A DNA stretch of 64,000 nt, taken from positions 150,865-214,864 of the forward strand of contig QXVZ01013980.1 in NCBI GenBank assembly GCA_008931825.1, written 5' to 3'. The notes beneath the pieces were generated by a model. The model was not told where the DNA came from and made no database searches. It was given only the letters and a program-made list of their open reading frames with translations. The translations under genes and the position numbers were made by a program. Positions within the stretch are counted from its first letter, which is position 1. Every line of letters starts with the position of its first letter. Below, one piece after another: positions 60,169-64,000 of this stretch. The stretch comes from Phallusia fumigata. Its lineage: Eukaryota > Chordata > Ascidiacea > Phlebobranchia > Ascidiidae.

Positions 60169-60634
60169 AGAAATTCCGGTCTTGTAAAGCTGTTTCAAAC
60201 AGACTTCTAGCATATAGTTTTTGTAGTAAGCGTTAGAAATTATATGTTTAATTTTCATAGGACACGATAGTGTCATAATTCGACCTTCACCTTATCTTAA
60301 CTGAGAGTGGTTTTTACTGATAAAACAAAGAAACACTAGCACCCAAAAAAAGCATTGTCTTGTGGAACTTGGAGTTGGATTGTGTGCAAAAATGTACAGA
60401 CGTCACAAATTATTTAGTAAACCTAATGTGCAGATAGAATAGATACGCAGCACTTTTGAGTATAAGCGCGGTTTTATTGTATTGTGAGGCATTTTGAATT
60501 CGCAACCACCTTGTGCATTATGAGGTTAACGCGAAACACAGTTAAATAATCACAGTAAAAAAAGCACAAAAAACATGAATTTCAACAACAATCAGCGCCT
60601 ATGTGCAATATATACAAAAACACACACATAATCT
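60169..60634. other. Convergent 3' flanks of gene E and Snail
   Basis: TTTATT at 60473-60478 (AATAAA on the minus strand) is a plausible poly(A) signal for Snail, about 157 nt beyond its stop. Nothing else is seen. Confidence 0.5.
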
Positions 60635-63420
60635 CTATGCGTCATACTGAGGCTTGGTGACGTCACAGTGGGCTTGGTGACGTTTGAGGAGGGAGATTCT
60701 GGAGAAGGTTTTTTCACAAGTGATACAGCTGTATCGTTTCACGGTTTCGTGAGTCTGCATGTGAGCGCGGAGGTTTGAACGATCTGCGAAAGCGCGGGAA
60801 CATACCGTACACTCATACGGTTTTTCGCCTGAAAGATAAATTATGCATGTTTAGTTTAGGGACAAATTACAATTATTTACAAAAGCATTATTGAACCAAG
60901 CATGGGAAACGAAACCGAAACAAAGTAAACGAAAGTATAGAATAGAAAATGTAGTGTTATTGAAACATTATGAAAAACAACAACTAGCAAAAACATGTTG
61001 ACGGTTAAAACGGTTTTCGAAAACCATTCCTAACAAGCAACAGGCAAAACTCAACATACTAATCAACAGACCCCCTACAGGCCACCAGCAACAGTTGGCG
61101 CGAAGGATAAAAGTAGTCATGACATACCTGTGTGGGTCCGGATATGTCCCTGAAGTAACCAGGTGCGGGAGAAGGCCTTCCCGCATATGTGACACTCACA
61201 TGGGAGGGTGTGGGTTCTTATGTGCATGCGCAAGGCACCGAGGGACGTGCATTCCTTTTTGCATATCTGCGTGCAGGCAGAACGAGTTAGTTATAAGTTG
61301 ACACAGATACGTTCAGGACTCCATCGTCACGCGGTATTAATAAAGTTACACAGAGTTTGTATTGTTTCAAGCACAACCTTCTACGCTTCGAGTGGTTACG
61401 ACCTTCGTGCAATTAACAGTTGCGTTGGCATATTATAGGTGGTGATTATTAAATCGTTTACAAAGTAGAAGCGGGCCAACATAATGTTTAACTATACGAC
61501 TTTAACGCTTGCTGCGAGATGTGTTTCGTGTTTGACGAAGTCACACGATTTTGTTTTGTTTCAAATCTAATTTTAAACACAGCTGCTAGAGTAAAGACAA
61601 AGTTGATGACCTGATATTAGCGTGAAGTCACTTTTCACCTCTAAAATTTTCGTAAACGGCGCTTCGCTTGAGCATAGTTCACGTAACTCACCTTGCAATT
61701 AAATTTACTTCCGGCTTCCGGGTCTTCGTGGGTTTTTGCATGCTTGGCAAGGGCGCCAATAGTGGCGTATGTTCTTCCGCATACATCACAGGGTAAACGG
61801 CAGGGCTTGAAATTAACCGGTTGGGGTCGCACTAACCCATCTGAGGTATACTGCAAATAGAAATTGTATGTAAAAATCAAATTTTTCTGTGTAGGTTGAA
61901 TAGAAAATATTGCTTATAAACCAAGGATATTAAAATGATTACAATAATCGTTAAACTTACTTGACTTTTGTCATTTGACGGAAATTGTTCGTGTCTCTGT
62001 TTGGATTTTTTGTCGCTTGGTGGTGCGACATGTTCTTCGTCTGCAATAATAACGAAAATAATTATTCGTCGAATTTACAAATGACGAAAAAAACCCTCTA
62101 GTATTCAGAATACGTTTTTTAAGAATATATTATCACAGTCCACTTATATTAAAATCAGTAGCACAAAAAGTTGGGGTCAAGACAAACTTTAGAACTTACC
62201 TTCACTTTGGCGTTTTCTTTTCATTCCCCCTATGACATTTCCAAACTGCGGCGCGACCATTGTCGGCAAATTGTGGAACATTGACAGCTTTGCAACGTCA
62301 CTATGCTTCTCTACATGGCGTATAGGGCTCGTAGTGCGTCGTTTCTCGCCTTGCTTGTATGCCTTCGCAAAATCTGCCAGGAGCGATGGGTCACGTGACG
62401 GTGTTACCTCACCAGCTTTGCTGGCCATGATTGCTTGGAACTGCGAAAGGACGCCAGTGGGTTCCTCCAGGATTCGCTTGGGTGCCGCGATTTTGGCAGC
62501 CGACGTGTGGTGGCTATACAGACCGGGGTTGAACAGACTCGCGCTGACAGGAGCAAAGGGGTTCATACTCCCTAATGCCCCTGGTGGAAAGATGTATGGC
62601 CATTGAAGCAGGGAGGATGGATAGACAAACGGCATCGGCAGAATTGACGCTGGGGTATTGTTTTTCGTTCCAATCTCCTTTGTCGGTTCGCTTTGTTCAT
62701 TTTTGCCGCGTTTATGGCAGCTCAAATCGATTGGCTCATACTGTGACTCCCGGTACTTTCCCCCTTTTTTTAGGAACACACCCTCGTCGCTGTCGCCCGA
62801 TCCAGAACCCGCAGACGTAAGCGATGACGTGGGTGACGACGTCGATGCGCCGGAATCGCTGTTGCTATAGAAACTGTCGTTTCCACTTGCAATGTAGTCA
62901 CGTGGAAATGAATTGTCTGAATAAAAAAGTATTTTGTTTTATTTTTTAAAACTAGTTGCTTTATTATGACGAAAACAAAGTTATTTTGTCACGACACAAT
63001 CAGCTATCCGGTGTCTGCGGCGTCAACAACACGAACAACTGCGTCAGGTCGACCGAGCTTGCGTAATAGTTATATTTATGTCGTCACAATCCCCAAGGAC
63101 GCACTCCGCTATTAATACCGGCCACCTGTCTACAAGCGATTGTCGCGTAACAAAATCCTGACAGTTCAGCGCTTGCGACAGGTTTATGACGTCATGGGAA
63201 AGATTTCTGTCGACACACCGACAAAGTTGTCACGTGCAAACGTTTAACATCCGTTTCTCTGCGGGAATTCCCTTCTTGGCGACTTGTCACAAGTGACGAT
63301 TCAACACAGCGGGTGAGGGGTAGCCCAGTCTCGTCTCGTCATAACCAAAAACAAAGTCCTACCTTGGATAACTTTGGTTTCAAACTTTCGTGGAAGCAAA
63401 ATAGATTCAATCGAAGTCAT
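60635..63420 (-). CDS. Snail: Snail-family C2H2 zinc-finger transcriptional repressor
   Basis: The exons are 63363-63420, 62200-62916, 61961-62040, 61692-61850, 61128-61266 and 60635-60828, giving 448 residues. Five C2H2 fingers lie at the C-terminus: [85 protein letters not shown]. [16 protein letters not shown], [19 protein letters not shown] and [14 protein letters not shown] are Snail/Slug hallmarks. A CtBP-binding PIDLS lies at residues about 81-85 after a Ser-rich stretch. The usual N-terminal SNAG motif (MPRSFLVKK) is not present; the protein starts [13 protein letters not shown]. In ascidians Snail represses notochord genes in tail muscle and acts in neural plate and mesoderm specification (established for Ciona). 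Confidence 0.93.
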
Positions 63421-64000
63421 TGTTATGTCACAAAAGTCACAGTGTTCCGTAATAATGTGCAAATCTAAAAATAAACAACAATGGTTTAAATCGGTATCAG
63501 ACTAGCAAACGTAAGTTTCGTTTTGTTAGCGACAAACGAATTGGCACTGGAATAATTCTCATACTTGTAATTGAAACAAAGGCTGACGTAAAATCACCAA
63601 GGTTTTCGCATTCTTTCATTCCAAGTATTGCTATCTGTAATCTTTAAAATAAACAAAATGATCCCTGAACACGGCGCATAATTCCTAAGGGTCTAAGCTC
63701 AACTTGGCACTCTCTGTAAATCACTGTGCTGCCAAAAAACATACCGCATGCATTTAGCGTGAACCCCAAAATACGGCAATAAAAATGCTACAGTTCGCCT
63801 AAAACTGACCATGTTGTGTTTTATAAAAGACGCATAGAACGAGGAAAGCAATCCCTCTCTGCACTACATAAATATATTTAAATTGTCATTACATACATGT
63901 TAATGCATCTGTTGCTGTGGCAAGATGAAACTTCGAATGCATGCAACTCTACTTGGCATCGAGTTAATCAACTCGTCAACACGGCAGGTGGGAAAACCGA
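63421..64000. other. Upstream region of Snail
   Basis: The first 580 bp upstream of the ATG are AT-rich and likely hold promoter or enhancer sequence, but I could not assign specific factor sites with confidence. A TGACGTCA palindrome lies in intron 1 at 63187-63194. Confidence 0.4.

Overview
The window reads as nuclear DNA of an ascidian tunicate, most likely a Ciona species. It is AT-rich, its genes are compact with short GT-AG introns, and it holds clear orthologues of animal genes (MOSMO, SUGCT, PEX3, SOCS6, Snail) beside tunicate-looking novelties. It has a 536-base N run and three single-N contig joins with unmerged overlapping ends, as expected from a highly polymorphic genome. The organism call is an inference; no species-diagnostic locus was tested.

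Layout. 2.2-6.2 kb (+): a 911-residue membrane-anchored FKBP-domain protein with 46 tandem 11-residue acidic repeats and a predicted U12-type AT-AC intron. 7.6-9.6 kb (-): MOSMO, with two alternative last exons. 10.2-11.4 kb (-): SUGCT-like CoA-transferase. 11.9-13.0 kb (-): PEX3. 15.7-19.5 kb (+): a divergent actin-like protein with a long N-terminal extension and a Met-Gly-Cys acylation start. 20.7-27.6 kb (-): SOCS6, with repeats, a sequence gap and misjoined contigs in two introns. 30.4-31.3 kb (-): a single-exon seven-transmembrane orphan.

33-60 kb: a cluster of related genes for small type I membrane proteins. Each has a signal peptide exon, one to many six-cysteine modules (C-x5-C-x5-CC-x6-C-x7-C), one transmembrane helix followed by Cys residues, and a Gln/Pro-rich cytoplasmic tail, usually ending near a PPxY-type motif. 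Gene A (-) has seven modules, gene B (+) two, gene C (+) is decayed, gene D (+) has eight, and gene E (+) has one. The layout resembles the Shisa-like/STMC6 class of transmembrane adaptors, but with the extracellular module multiplied by duplication of phase 0-0 exons. About 7 kb (genes C + E') has been duplicated in tandem to give D + E, and the tail exon with its downstream flank has been copied three times. This cluster is the best candidate for an undescribed system here.

60.6-63.4 kb (-): a Snail-family zinc-finger repressor with five C2H2 fingers and a CtBP motif.

Exon borders were placed by hand from splice consensus, phase and homology. Every complete model sums to a whole number of codons ending at a stop. 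Family assignments rest on recalled sequences, not on a database search.
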